The notes: generated from the letters alone by a model not told the origin. A stretch of DNA of 20,923 nt from CAYWGR01 sp964458015 (GCA_964458015.1 CAYWGR010000098.1:1-20923); one strand, 5' to 3'. Shown: positions 1-7,368, counted from the first letter of the stretch. Numbers and translations are program-made.

Positions 1-407
1 ACAATTGCGGTTATACGAACGGTCAAGCGGCCACCGGCGTAGTTTATCTTTTGAGCACCACGACAATGGCCGCGATTCGCGACGGATCGAGCAATACGTA
101 TTTAGCCGGCGAAAAATCGCTAAGCCCCGATTACTACACGACGGGCACTCCGGGCGGCGACGATCAAGGCTGGATCGAAGGTTTCGACTTCGACATCTGC
201 CGCATGGCCAGCGAAAGCTATCTGCCGATGCAAGACACGCCCGGCACCGAAAACGGCGGCACCTTCGGCAGCGCCCATGCCGCCGGCTTCAACATGGCGT
301 TCTGCGACGGCTCGGTCCGCTCGATCAGCTATTCGATCGATGCGGTCACGCACGCCAGCCTCGGCAGCCGTAAGGACGGCGTGGCCGTTGACAGCAGCAA
401 GTTCTAA
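1..407 (+). CDS. DUF1559 pseudopilin-like protein, C-terminal part (5' end outside window)
   Basis: The reading frame is open from the left edge (codons in phase with base 3) to a TAA at 405-407, so only about the last 134 residues are present. The visible part begins NCGYTNG and contains the pattern typical of DUF1559 proteins: a Ser/Thr-rich strand, then IRDGSSNTYLAGEK, and near the end HAAGFNMAFCDGSVRSI, which is the H-X9-DG motif. Family members have an N-terminal type IV pilin-like signal and a DUF1559 (SBP_bac_10) domain, are probably exported by a type II secretion or pilus system, and occur in dozens of copies in planctomycete genomes. Their exact function is unknown. A TTG codon at 51 could be mistaken for a start, but the protein continues upstream of it with family-like residues. 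Identification is confident, function is not. Confidence 0.88.
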   Translation, partial: NCGYTNGQAATGVVYLLSTTTMAAIRDGSSNTYLAGEKSLSPDYYTTGTPGGDDQGWIEGFDFDICRMASESYLPMQDTPGTENGGTFGSAHAAGFNMAFCDGSVRSISYSIDAVTHASLGSRKDGVAVDSSKF

Positions 408-480
408 CGTACTTGCCTCACGCGGATTTGGATTTATCAAAGTGTCCGCAAAGACTTCGACCCGCAGGGTCGCTTGAAAA

Positions 481-635
481 TAGCCCAGCGATTCATCGCT
501 GGGACGAGAAACAAGGCATTCCGATTTCGTCCCGTAGGGACGATGGAAGTTTTTCCCATCACCTTCAACCGTCCCTACGGGACGTGATGGTCCAATAATA
601 TGTCCTTCGGCCCCAGCAGTGAACTGCTGGGCTAT
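481..635. repeat. Nested REP-like palindromic repeat element
   Basis: Two families of short hairpins are arranged symmetrically. The outer pair is CCCAGCGA-TTCA-TCGCTGGG at 484-503 and, in inverted orientation, CCCAGCAG-TGAA-CTGCTGGG at 612-631. Read on the same strand both carry a TTCA loop, and their stems differ at two positions with matching changes on the other arm. The inner pair is TCGTCCC-GTA-GGGACGA at 527-543 and CGTCCC-TAC-GGGACG at 570-584, again inverted relative to each other. This resembles bacterial REP/BIME elements, which in many genomes are mobilised by Y1 tyrosine transposases (RAYTs); no such transposase lies in the window. It sits between convergent genes and could also help end transcription. 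Confidence 0.6.
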
Positions 636-788
636 TGTCGCATGCCCCTATGGGCAAAGCCTCGTTCGGCATAAATCACGTCGCTTGCGAGGCACTACTG
701 GTATTTCGTCTCCTGTCCCAAGGGAGAGAAAATGGATATGGCCAGTCGATTTGGCTGGTTCTTTAGGTCTGGAATTTTCGGCATCCAG

Positions 789-823
789 CCCTCACCCTAA
801 CCCTCTCCCAAAAGGAGAGGGAA
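789..823. repeat. Pyrimidine-rich interspersed hairpin repeat; possible terminator
   Basis: A perfect 8-base stem (CCCTCTCC at 801-808, GGAGAGGG at 814-821) with a 5-base CAAAA loop is preceded by CCCTCACCCTAA. Spurious translations of this type (PHPNPLPKGEG) are a familiar sign of a widespread interspersed bacterial repeat. It lies between the convergent DUF1559 and LysM genes, 28 bases past the LysM stop. It may act as a terminator, though there is no clear T-run on either strand. Confidence 0.5.
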
Positions 824-849
824 CTTCTTATGGGGTAGCAGAATGGCCG

Positions 850-2211
850 TTACCGCCGATAGGTGCTGCTTGGCGGACGTGCAATCACGTCGGATTTCTC
901 GCCGTCGGGCAATGTAAGCTGCGTGCCGGGTGTTAGGTAGTTGAAATCCTTGCCCAGCACATCGCGATTCAACTCGTAAATCTCGGCCCAACGCGACGCC
1001 TTGCCAAGTTCGTAGCGGGCGATATTGAACAGCGTATCACCCTCGGCAACCGTGTAGGTGCGGCCGCCGAACGAGCCTCGCGTGCTGACGGTCGAGGCGC
1101 GAGATTGGCTTTGTATGGCCTCGCGACGGCTCGATTTCGGGCACAAATCAGGATACGATTTTTCGAGATCCGCAAGCTCAGGCGCGAATATCAAAGCGCC
1201 CGGACGAAGACGTTCTTCGCTCACGCCTTTCTCACTGTTGTGTTGGGCCAAGGCTTTGAAATACGCGCCCATGCCGTAAAGCTTTTCGGAAATCGTCCAG
1301 TAGCTATCGTTCGGCTGCACCTCGTACTTGCCATCGTCGCGTCGCTGCGGCGGATTGTTGTACAAAGAAGCGGCCGGACGACGCGGTTTCATGCCGGCAT
1401 GACGCGGCTCGGGCGGCATCTCGCGGCGATAATCGTCATTTCCGAATTGAGGTTGAGAAGCGGGCATGGCCGACAAAGAGCGATCGCGCATCGCCCTCGA
1501 GGGTTGCGGCGCCACGGGATCCTCCAACCGCGAACGTTCACGATAAGGCGGCAAAGCCGGCGGCGCTTCAATCGTGGCAAAACCGTCGTCCGAATCCTGG
1601 GAAGACTTTGAACGATGCGACCCAAGCGATCTGCTCTCGCGGATTTCCGCCCTCGAGCCCCGCAACGGCTCGTCGCCCGGTATGCCGTTCTTGCCGAGAT
1701 CTCGCGGCGACGGAGGATCCATCGCATAACGATCCTGCGAGTCCGTCCGCGGCGGTTTGGGCGGATCGGGCATGAACGTCGGCGGCGCGCTCATCGGCGC
1801 ATTGCCGCTTAAGGTTCGTTTCGATTCGTGACGATCCGAACTCGTTTTCCAGCGGTCCAGATCGATTGAGGCCGATTTCGGCGGCTTGTCGGACGAGGCT
1901 TTGGCCGATACGAGGGTCGGCGGAGATCCGAAGGATCTTGGCCGAGTATCCTTCAGCATCGGTTCATTCTTCGGATCCAAGAGAGGCTTGTGTGTCCCGG
2001 GGCCCGGCTCCGCGGCAATCGGCTTGGGCTCCTCGCCCGAGCCCATCAGACGCATCGCCACGACGACGCCGAAGACGACCAGCAGGATGCCGATAACCGC
2101 AACGCCGATTTTGGCTTCCTTGCCTAATCGCGATTTTGCAACCGTGGTTTCCGACTGCTCAGGTTCCTGAGCCTCGTCCTGATAATTGTCCTTATAAGCA
2201 TCCTTGCTCAC
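850..2211 (-). CDS. Membrane-anchored protein with two LysM domains
   Basis: This is a 453-aa protein. It has a short acidic cytoplasmic N-terminus (about 1-33), one membrane segment at about 35-55 (KIGVAVIGILLVVFGVVVAM), and a long Pro/Ser/Arg-rich disordered linker (about 60-290). Two LysM domains follow at about 296-345 (YEVQPNDSYWTISEKLYG) and 385-434 (TYTVAEGDTLFNIARYELG). LysM binds N-acetylglucosamine-containing glycans such as peptidoglycan, so the protein probably anchors the inner membrane to the wall from the periplasm. The start is GTG, supported by a strong AAGGAGG Shine-Dalgarno at 2219-2225, 7 bases upstream. It follows rsmH by 22 bases and is probably cotranscribed with mraZ-rsmH. 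It occupies the position that ftsL/ftsI hold in a standard dcw cluster but resembles neither. Domain calls are firm; the cellular role is inferred. Confidence 0.85.
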   Translation of the reverse strand: MSKDAYKDNYQDEAQEPEQSETTVAKSRLGKEAKIGVAVIGILLVVFGVVVAMRLMGSGEEPKPIAAEPGPGTHKPLLDPKNEPMLKDTRPRSFGSPPTLVSAKASSDKPPKSASIDLDRWKTSSDRHESKRTLSGNAPMSAPPTFMPDPPKPPRTDSQDRYAMDPPSPRDLGKNGIPGDEPLRGSRAEIRESRSLGSHRSKSSQDSDDGFATIEAPPALPPYRERSRLEDPVAPQPSRAMRDRSLSAMPASQPQFGNDDYRREMPPEPRHAGMKPRRPAASLYNNPPQRRDDGKYEVQPNDSYWTISEKLYGMGAYFKALAQHNSEKGVSEERLRPGALIFAPELADLEKSYPDLCPKSSRREAIQSQSRASTVSTRGSFGGRTYTVAEGDTLFNIARYELGKASRWAEIYELNRDVLGKDFNYLTPGTQLTLPDGEKSDVIARPPSSTYRR

Positions 2212-2233
2212 GTTATAGCCTCCTTAATGTTTG

Positions 2234-3118
2234 CTATCTCTTTTCCGCCACGCGCAACTTGGCGCTGCGCGAGCGTGGATTGTTCGCCGTTTCCTCGTCG
2301 TCGGGTCGAATCGGCCGACGGGTCAACACTTTCAAATGCTCGTTCGCCAGAAACGCCTCTTTCACTCGCCGATCCTCGAGCGAATGAAAACTAATTATGG
2401 CCATCCGGCCTCCCGTCCGCAAACAGCCGGGAATTCGACGCAATGCGATCTCCAGCGATTTCAGTTCGTCGTTCACGGCAATGCGCAACGCTTGAAACGT
2501 CCGAGTGGCTTTGTCGATCCGCTGCCCGCCGGGTATGTTGGGCACCACGCCGCGAACGATTTCAGCCAGATCGGCGGATGTTTCGATCGGCCGATCCTCG
2601 CGCCGAGCGACGATCGCCCGGGCAATACGCCAACTGAATCGCTCTTCTCCGTAACTCGATATCAGTTGGGCCAAATGTTCCGCACTTAACCGGTTGATCA
2701 ATCGGCGCGCCGGCTCGCCCTCGTCTGGATCAAAACGCAAATCCAACGGACCATCGGCCGAAAAGCTGAATCCTCGGTCCCGGTCGGCCAACTGGTCGCT
2801 CGACAAACCAAGATCCAACACGACGCCGTCCACTTCGCGAATTTTCAGTTGTTCGAGCACTTCCGGCAGATCGCAAAAATTGGCCTGGGCCAATCGAACC
2901 GGCAGCCCCTTTAGCTTCTTCTCGGCGGCATCAATAGCGGCGGGGTCGCGGTCGATGCCGATCACTAATCCGTTCGGCTTCACGGCAGCCGCCAAAACCT
3001 GGGTGTGGCCGCCGCCGCCAAGCGTGCCGTCGACCAGCACCATGCCCGGCTGCGGAGCCAACCAGTGGACTACTTGCTCCAGTAAAACGGACACGTGAAC
3101 CGACGACGGCTCGGTCAT
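2234..3118 (-). CDS. rsmH: 16S rRNA (cytosine(1402)-N(4))-methyltransferase RsmH
   Basis: This 294-aa protein (usual family length about 290-320) is the SAM-dependent enzyme that methylates N4 of C1402 in the 16S rRNA P site. Visible signatures are the SAM-binding loop GTLGGGGHTQ (31-40), GIDRDP (54-59), LDLGLSSDQL (101-110), DGPLDLRFD (122-130), YGEERFSWRIARAI (156-169), RTFQALRIAVNDEL (206-219) and ISFHSLEDR (242-250). These cover the complete set of family blocks, so the enzyme should be active. The ATG at 3118 gives the normal N-terminus (HVSVLLEQVV close to the start), although no clear Shine-Dalgarno is visible upstream. It lies downstream of mraZ on the same strand as in most bacteria, but 394 bases separate the two genes instead of the usual few. 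Formerly called mraW. Confidence 0.97.
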   Translation of the reverse strand: MTEPSSVHVSVLLEQVVHWLAPQPGMVLVDGTLGGGGHTQVLAAAVKPNGLVIGIDRDPAAIDAAEKKLKGLPVRLAQANFCDLPEVLEQLKIREVDGVVLDLGLSSDQLADRDRGFSFSADGPLDLRFDPDEGEPARRLINRLSAEHLAQLISSYGEERFSWRIARAIVARREDRPIETSADLAEIVRGVVPNIPGGQRIDKATRTFQALRIAVNDELKSLEIALRRIPGCLRTGGRMAIISFHSLEDRRVKEAFLANEHLKVLTRRPIRPDDEETANNPRSRSAKLRVAEKR

Positions 3119-3512
3119 ATTATGTTTATTGCTGCTCAGGTTAATAATGTCAGGTAGTGCTGGGCCGAAAACTCCTGTTTACCGGGCTTCCCGTTGGTCG
3201 CCCTCCCAACATTGCTTATCTGAGACCCAACAGAATGCCATATGTCGAAATCGAAATGACGAACGCCAAAAAACACCCCACCTCAGGCACATCCATGCGC
3301 CTGTGTGAGGCTGAGTGTTTGCGGTCAGCGCACCGTTTTTCGACGGCACGGCTTCCCGCAATTTCGCAACGGACAGACTTCCTTGACTCCCCGTCCGCAA
3401 GAACCTGCGTTGCCCTCGCGTGAGCAAAGCCTCCGGCGCGGATCCGGTGGCCGCAGATCGGCGCCCTGGTTCTTACGCGTAGCGAATCAAACGGACGGAC
3501 AAACATGCTCCT
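3119..3512. other. Intergenic region between mraZ and rsmH with long-range inverted repeats
   Basis: No convincing gene is present; short open frames here have no recognisable motif or ribosome site. The structure seen is a pair of nested inverted repeats: CCGTCCG at 3391-3397 with CGGACGG at 3492-3498, and AAGAACC at 3399-3405 with GGTTCTT at 3468-3474. They enclose a GC-rich core containing further self-complementary pieces. The right arm has 17 bases between its two blocks while the left arm has one, so the fold is asymmetric. It could be an interspersed repeat inserted between mraZ and rsmH, or a structured leader of the rsmH transcript. Confidence 0.35.
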
Positions 3513-3950
3513 TTACTGAAAAGCGGCCTCGGCAATGTCGTCATATCGTCCTTGCCTTTCGGCTAAATACGACTTCCATCGGTCCGCTGCCCATACTTCC
3601 ACATGATCTTGCACGCCCAGTAACACCACTTCTTTTTCCAACCGGGCAAGTTCGGCCAACTCGGGCGGAATTCGAACGCGTCCTTGCGAATCAAACTCCA
3701 CCCGCTGCGCTCGTGCGTAGAACAACCGGTTGAACGTCCGCACATCCTGCCGCGTTGGCGACGCCTGGGCCAAACGATCGGCCAAGCGGGCAAATGCTTC
3801 CTCCGTGTACAATGCCAACGACTGATCGGTTCCGGGGGCGATGTAAACTGCCGGCCGGCTGTCTCCCTCCGACGCTTCGCGAAGACGTTTCGGGATAGCC
3901 ACCCGCAGCTTGTCGTCGATCGAGCGGCTATAAGCGCCGGTCAGCAGCAT
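3513..3950 (-). CDS. mraZ: Transcriptional regulator MraZ
   Basis: This 145-aa protein is a DNA-binding regulator of the division and cell wall cluster, including its own promoter. It shows the two SpoVT/AbrB-like halves of the family: GAYSRSIDDKLRVAIPKRLRE near the N-terminus, and a second DxxGR-type copy in RVEFDSQGRVRIPPELAELA at about 83-102. LLGVQDHVEVWAADRW near the end matches the usual GxxxxxEIW segment. Length is normal. The ATG at 3948-3950 gives the expected N-terminus. No Shine-Dalgarno is seen: the bases just upstream are taken up by the operator repeats. MraZ proteins form ring-like oligomers that bind tandem short repeats, and exactly such repeats lie in front of this gene. Confidence 0.95.
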   Translation of the reverse strand: MLLTGAYSRSIDDKLRVAIPKRLREASEGDSRPAVYIAPGTDQSLALYTEEAFARLADRLAQASPTRQDVRTFNRLFYARAQRVEFDSQGRVRIPPELAELARLEKEVVLLGVQDHVEVWAADRWKSYLAERQGRYDDIAEAAFQ

Positions 3951-3955
3951 ATTTC

Positions 3956-3990
3956 ACCACAATTCCCCACTGGCCCCCACAAAATCCCAA
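3956..3990 (-). promoter_or_regulatory. MraZ operator: four 5-base repeats with a 10-base period
   Basis: On the minus strand, reading toward mraZ, the repeats are TTGGG (3990-3986), GTGGG (3980-3976), GTGGG (3970-3966) and GTGGT (3960-3956), each followed by a 5-base spacer. This matches the known MraZ site of enterobacteria, TGGGN direct repeats with 5-base spacers. The last repeat ends 5 bases before the ATG and the first overlaps the end of the proposed -10 hexamer, a position suited to autorepression. Confidence 0.85.
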
Positions 3991-4018
3991 AGATAGCGTT
4001 TTCGGATGTTCGAGACAA
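3990..4018 (-). promoter_or_regulatory. Predicted sigma70-type promoter of mraZ
   Basis: On the minus strand there is TTGTCT (4018-4013) as -35 and TATCTT (3995-3990) as -10, separated by exactly 17 bases. The transcript would start roughly 30 bases before the mraZ ATG, inside the operator repeats. Confidence 0.6.
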
Positions 4019-4141
4019 GCCATTTTTTTTCGCCCCCATACGATCTTGGATCATTCCAATTTTCGTAGCTCCTAATGCCTTCAATACTTCCGACGCAAAT
4101 AATCGTCGTAAGTCTCAAAAATATTTTTCCCACGCCACCTT

Positions 4142-5263
4142 TCATTTCGCCACAAGAGATTCCCAAAGGTCTTCGTAGGCTGTAATCATCCGAGAAAGCG
4201 TGTAATTTTCCTCCACGCGACGACGGTTTTGCTCGCCTACGAACGCTGCCTCGATAGGATCTTCGATAAAACCAACCAGCTTGCTGACAAAGGCTTGCGT
4301 ATCGCCATAGGACACAGTTTGCCGCGACCAACTGGGGCCCAACAACTCTCGAACGCCTTCTACATCGGTGGCAACCACCGGCCGTCGACCGGCCATGGCC
4401 TCTAGCACAACGTTGGGCATCCCTTCCCACGCCGACGGAAGCACTAAAACCGCGGAAGCCGCTAATATCTCAGGGATATCCGCTCGCCAACCGGCAAAAT
4501 GCACATGCTGGGTAATGCCGGCAACTTCACATGCCTCCTTCAAGCTGTTTTCCAGCGGGCCTTCGCCCACAATCAACAATTCAGCGTCAGGGCATTGCTT
4601 CAACCATATCGGCGCGGTCTCGATCAACCACTGCACGCCCTTTTGAGGCTCCAGCCGACCGATAAAGGTCGCTACGCGCTGCTTTGGGGCAATGCCCAAG
4701 GTTGTTAAATCAGCCGGTTGGCAATTTGCGAAAAGCTCTAAGTCGATTCCGTTGGGGATGACCACGATTTTTGTCGCCGGCACCCCAGTCTGCATGGCCG
4801 AAAAATTCGCTACGGCGTGGCTCACGCAAACGTAACGGTCTACCTTGCTTTGAGTTAGACGATCTAGCCAAAGATGCCAATGCTTTTCGCGCTCTGCTAC
4901 ACGAATGCCCGAAAGAACAACCCCGACGCCCGCTCGGCGTGCTGCTATTCGACCAAGTATATTCGCATGAAAAAGAAAAGTTTGTACAATCTGGGGCGAC
5001 TGGGCGGTCAACAAACGCTTCAGACAACCTTCTACTCGCAGAAATTGCCAGATCCCGCGCCCATCGAGACAATGAACCTCGATGCCGGCCGCCTCAAGTC
5101 GTGGTAAGCAAGAGGCTTGCTCGCGCGTCGGTCGTGGGCCAAGACAATAGACTACCGGCTCAAACCGCTGACGGTCGATATTCAAGGCCAAGTGCATCAA
5201 GCAGCGTTCGGCGCCGCCAAGGTCGAGATCCGTAATGCAGAGGGCAATTTTGATTTTGGCCAT
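4142..5263 (-). CDS. Glycosyltransferase family 4 protein
   Basis: This 373-aa GT-B fold retaining glycosyltransferase resembles WcaL/PimB-type enzymes. The N-terminal acceptor domain opens with a Rossmann strand followed by LDLGGAER (13-20). The donor domain contains IPNGID (169-174), FIGRLEPQKGV (200-210), VGEGPLE (232-238), and the GT4 E-x7-E motif as EGMPNVVLE (280-288), which binds the nucleotide sugar. It probably adds a sugar to a lipid or polysaccharide precursor at the cytoplasmic face of the membrane; substrate unknown. I use the ATG at 5263; a TTG in frame at 5287 adds 8 residues that look non-family. The gene stands alone: 191 bases before mraZ on the same strand and divergent from queA. 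No other cell-envelope sugar genes are nearby. Confidence 0.88.
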   Translation of the reverse strand: MAKIKIALCITDLDLGGAERCLMHLALNIDRQRFEPVVYCLGPRPTREQASCLPRLEAAGIEVHCLDGRGIWQFLRVEGCLKRLLTAQSPQIVQTFLFHANILGRIAARRAGVGVVLSGIRVAEREKHWHLWLDRLTQSKVDRYVCVSHAVANFSAMQTGVPATKIVVIPNGIDLELFANCQPADLTTLGIAPKQRVATFIGRLEPQKGVQWLIETAPIWLKQCPDAELLIVGEGPLENSLKEACEVAGITQHVHFAGWRADIPEILAASAVLVLPSAWEGMPNVVLEAMAGRRPVVATDVEGVRELLGPSWSRQTVSYGDTQAFVSKLVGFIEDPIEAAFVGEQNRRRVEENYTLSRMITAYEDLWESLVAK

Positions 5264-5287
5264 GACTGTAAACCGCCGAATGGACAA

Positions 5288-5301
5288 CGTCTTGCAAGAC
5301 G
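5288..5301. promoter_or_regulatory. 14-base perfect palindrome in the divergent intergenic region
   Basis: CGTCTTGCAAGACG is perfectly self-complementary and lies 25 bases upstream of the glycosyltransferase start and about 45 bases before a possible queA -10 (TATACT at 5335-5340). It could be an operator serving either gene; I cannot name a regulator. Confidence 0.3.
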
Positions 5302-5388
5302 GCTGGCCCCCTGCAATTTTCCGGGCAACGGGCTTATACTCGTTTGTGTCTAGGGGGTAAAGCTCAGCTTGCGGAAGGAATCGACATC

Positions 5389-6435
5389 ATGTCGGAATTA
5401 GACCAATACGATTACGATCTGCCAAAAGATCTCATTGCCCAATCGCCGGCTGTTTGCCGCACCGATGCAAGGTTGCTGGTTGTCGATCGCAAGCAGAAGT
5501 CGTTGGAACATAAGCACATCCGCGATTTGCCCGAGATTCTGCGGAAGCACGATTGTTTGGTCATCAACGACACCCGAGTTGTGCCTGCCCGACTGGTCGG
5601 TCGTCGCCACACCACCGGCGGCCACTGGGAAGGGCTTTTTCTCGAAGTGAGCCCCGATGGGTTATGGCGGGTTATGTGTAAGACCCGCGGGAAGCTGAAG
5701 CCGGGCGATACGATCAATCTGCTGAACGCCCAAGGGCAGGAAGAGATCCAACTTAGCCTTGGCACAAAACAAGATGATGGCACCTGGATTGCCCGGCCGT
5801 TGGCTACCGACGACGCATTTGCCCTGTTGGATCGCGTTGGCCGCGTGCCGTTGCCGCCTTATATCCGCAAAGGCAAGATGGTCGAGCGAGATCGAGAGCA
5901 GTATCAAACCGTTTACGCCCAAGTGCCGGGCGCCGTGGCAGCCCCGACGGCCGGCCTGCATTTCACAAGCACTCTGCTTGCCCGACTGGCCGAGCAAGGC
6001 GTTGAATTGTGTGCATTAACGCTCCATGTCGGCCCCGGCACGTTTCGCCCCATTACGGCCGAATCGCTGGCCGAGCATCCCATGCACTCGGAATGGGGGG
6101 AAGTTGCCCAAAAAACGATCGAACGGATCGAGGCATGTCGCCGTCGGGGGGGGCGAGTTGTCGCCGTCGGAACCACTTCCGTCCGCCTGCTCGAAACGGC
6201 AGCCGCCGGCGGAACGTTGAAGCCATTTTCCGGCCATACCGATCTTTTCATCCGCCCGCCCTATCAATTCCGCATTGTCGATGTTTTGCTGACCAATTTT
6301 CACCTTCCCCGCACGACATTGCTGGTTTTGGTGCGTACTTTTGGCGGTGACGAGCTTATCCGCCATGCCTATGAAGAGGCGATTCGTCAAGAATACCGGT
6401 TTTACAGCTACGGGGATGCCATGTTGATCCTCTGA
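5389..6435 (+). CDS. queA: S-adenosylmethionine:tRNA ribosyltransferase-isomerase QueA
   Basis: This 348-aa enzyme transfers and isomerises the ribosyl part of SAM onto preQ1-modified tRNA to make epoxyqueuosine, the penultimate step of queuosine synthesis. Family blocks are all present: YDYDLPKDLIAQSP near the start, LVINDTRVVPARL (about 57-69), PLPPYI, YQTVYAQVPGAVAAPTAGLHF, LHVGPGTF, HSEW, VGTTSVRLLE, and the C-terminal DLFIRPPYQF and LLTNFHLPRTTLLVLV. I choose the ATG at 5389, which has a GGAAGGAA ribosome site 8 bases upstream and matches the family N-terminus; a GTG at 5344 would add 15 unlike residues. It is monocistronic here and diverges from the glycosyltransferase gene. No other queuosine gene is in the window. 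Confidence 0.97.
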   Translation: MSELDQYDYDLPKDLIAQSPAVCRTDARLLVVDRKQKSLEHKHIRDLPEILRKHDCLVINDTRVVPARLVGRRHTTGGHWEGLFLEVSPDGLWRVMCKTRGKLKPGDTINLLNAQGQEEIQLSLGTKQDDGTWIARPLATDDAFALLDRVGRVPLPPYIRKGKMVERDREQYQTVYAQVPGAVAAPTAGLHFTSTLLARLAEQGVELCALTLHVGPGTFRPITAESLAEHPMHSEWGEVAQKTIERIEACRRRGGRVVAVGTTSVRLLETAAAGGTLKPFSGHTDLFIRPPYQFRIVDVLLTNFHLPRTTLLVLVRTFGGDELIRHAYEEAIRQEYRFYSYGDAMLIL

Positions 6436-6563
6436 AGTAGGAACCACCCAAGAAAATTGCCGGGGGCTTGCCGACGGCCGTCTTCATGGTATCCTTAGCC
6501 ATAGAAGTTCTTTTGTGGCAAGGATAATCGACGTGTCGATATCTGTTTGTGGCAAAAGGCCTT

Positions 6564-6650
6564 GGAGAGGTGGCTGAGTGGTCGAAAGCGCCGGTTTGCT
6601 AAATCGGTGACGGGGAAACTCGTCCGCAGGTTCGAATCCTGTCCTCTCCG
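6564..6650 (+). tRNA. tRNA-Ser(GCT)
   Basis: This is an 87-base class II tRNA. The acceptor stem GGAGAGG (6564-6570) pairs perfectly with CCTCTCC (6643-6649), with G at 6650 as the discriminator base. The D arm is GCTGAGTGGTCGAAAGC. The anticodon stem is CCGGT/ATCGG around loop TTGCTAA, with anticodon GCT at 6598-6600, which reads AGC/AGU serine codons. A long variable arm (GACGGGGAAACTCGTC region) is typical of serine tRNAs. The T arm is GCAGG-TTCGAAT-CCTGT. The 3' CCA is not encoded. Confidence 0.97.
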
Positions 6651-6657
6651 CTGATGG

Positions 6658-6676
6658 GGGGTTGCCAAGCAGCCCC
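6658..6676 (+). terminator. Possible hairpin after the tRNA gene
   Basis: GGGGTTGC (6658-6665) pairs with GCAGCCCC (6669-6676), with one G-T pair and a 3-base CAA loop. The following ATTCT is only weakly T-rich, so termination is uncertain. Confidence 0.35.
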
Positions 6677-6955
6677 ATTCTCGCCGAGAACAACCTAAAC
6701 CCTTATCTATCAGACGGTTCCGCTGACACCGGCGAGAATGGAAAAGATCAGGCGGGAACGTCCAGCGCCGCATTTAGCGCCTCAACAGCGCCGCATTTAG
6801 CGCCGCCCTCTGACGCCGTTCAGGATGCTTCTTTGCAAATCTTGATGTCCGCTTGGCCCCATCTTGGGCCGGACGCCAAACGTCGGATCATGGCCGTCAT
6901 CCGCACCGAGGATGAGAAGACTCGGAGCCAAGCGACCACACCGGGTGGCAGATAG
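6662..6955 (+). CDS. Hypothetical small protein, possibly a decayed element remnant
   Basis: This open frame of 97 codons begins with TTG at 6662 and ends in TAG at 6953-6955. I do not recognise it with confidence. The second half (DASLQILMSAWPHLGPDAKRRIMAVI) looks like a genuine amphipathic helix pair with an AWPxL pattern, while the first half is low-complexity. A 19-base direct repeat (6763-6781 and 6786-6804, period 23, not a multiple of 3) lies inside the frame. The frame therefore shifts across the duplication, and the ancestral N-terminus was probably different; an ATG at about 6739 would be in phase before duplication. Location directly behind a tRNA gene suggests leftovers of an integrated element. 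It may not be expressed. Confidence 0.3.
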   Translation: MPSSPILAENNLNPYLSDGSADTGENGKDQAGTSSAAFSASTAPHLAPPSDAVQDASLQILMSAWPHLGPDAKRRIMAVIRTEDEKTRSQATTPGGR

Positions 6956-7368
6956 TACAGTCCGCCGGATGATGGCCATCTTTGCCAACGGGTGCCCGAG
7001 AAGCAGAGGCCGCGACCTGATGCCAAGACCCCGGAAGGTTGGGGTCGCATCAGAAGCCATCACCGGAACGCCAGCGGTAGCGGCCAAGAAGGCCCTAGGG
7101 CGCTGACTCGATCAGACGGCCTTGGAGCGATTTTCCCTGCCGTGCAGTGCTGCGCCCCCAACAAGAGGGGCACCGAAGGGCTGACCGGGGATCGTGCAGC
7201 GATGACCGACCACCAGCAAGAGCTCCATGACATGCTGCTCCGTTCCCAAGAACGGAGGCGGCAAGAAAATCGCAGAAGCGTTCACCTGTGGAGTTTGTGC
7301 TTGAGTGTGGCTGGTGGTACGAGCCGTGCGAAGTGCCAGAAGGCATTGCTGCGCGAATCAGAAGCATA
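6956..7368. other. Low-coding stretch, possible decayed DNA
   Basis: No intact gene is supported. There is a small stem (GACCCC 7027-7032 with GGGGTC 7041-7046). From ATG 7202 a short frame reads MTDHQQELHDMLLRSQERRRQE, and the next frame continues plausibly past an AAAA run at 7266-7269 to a stop at 7408-7410 (including FVLECGWWYEPCEVPEGI). This could be a small gene broken by one base. I see no recognisable integrase or transposase fragment. Confidence 0.35.

Noticed and set aside
408..849. CRISPR-like array from repeated palindromes
   Set aside because: The repeats are inverted pairs of two different families without regular spacers, so they fit REP elements and not CRISPR.
3216..3506. 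96-codon minus-strand open frame between mraZ and rsmH
   Set aside because: It has no recognisable domain, lies across the inverted-repeat structure and has no clear ribosome site.
6630..6650. Search for a second copy of the tRNA 3' end as an attachment site
   Set aside because: No copy was seen elsewhere in the window, so no att site is called.
6484..6773. Two minus-strand open frames with GQDSNLRTSFPVTDLANRR and similar text
   Set aside because: They are the antisense translation of the tRNA-Ser gene, a well-known source of spurious proteins.
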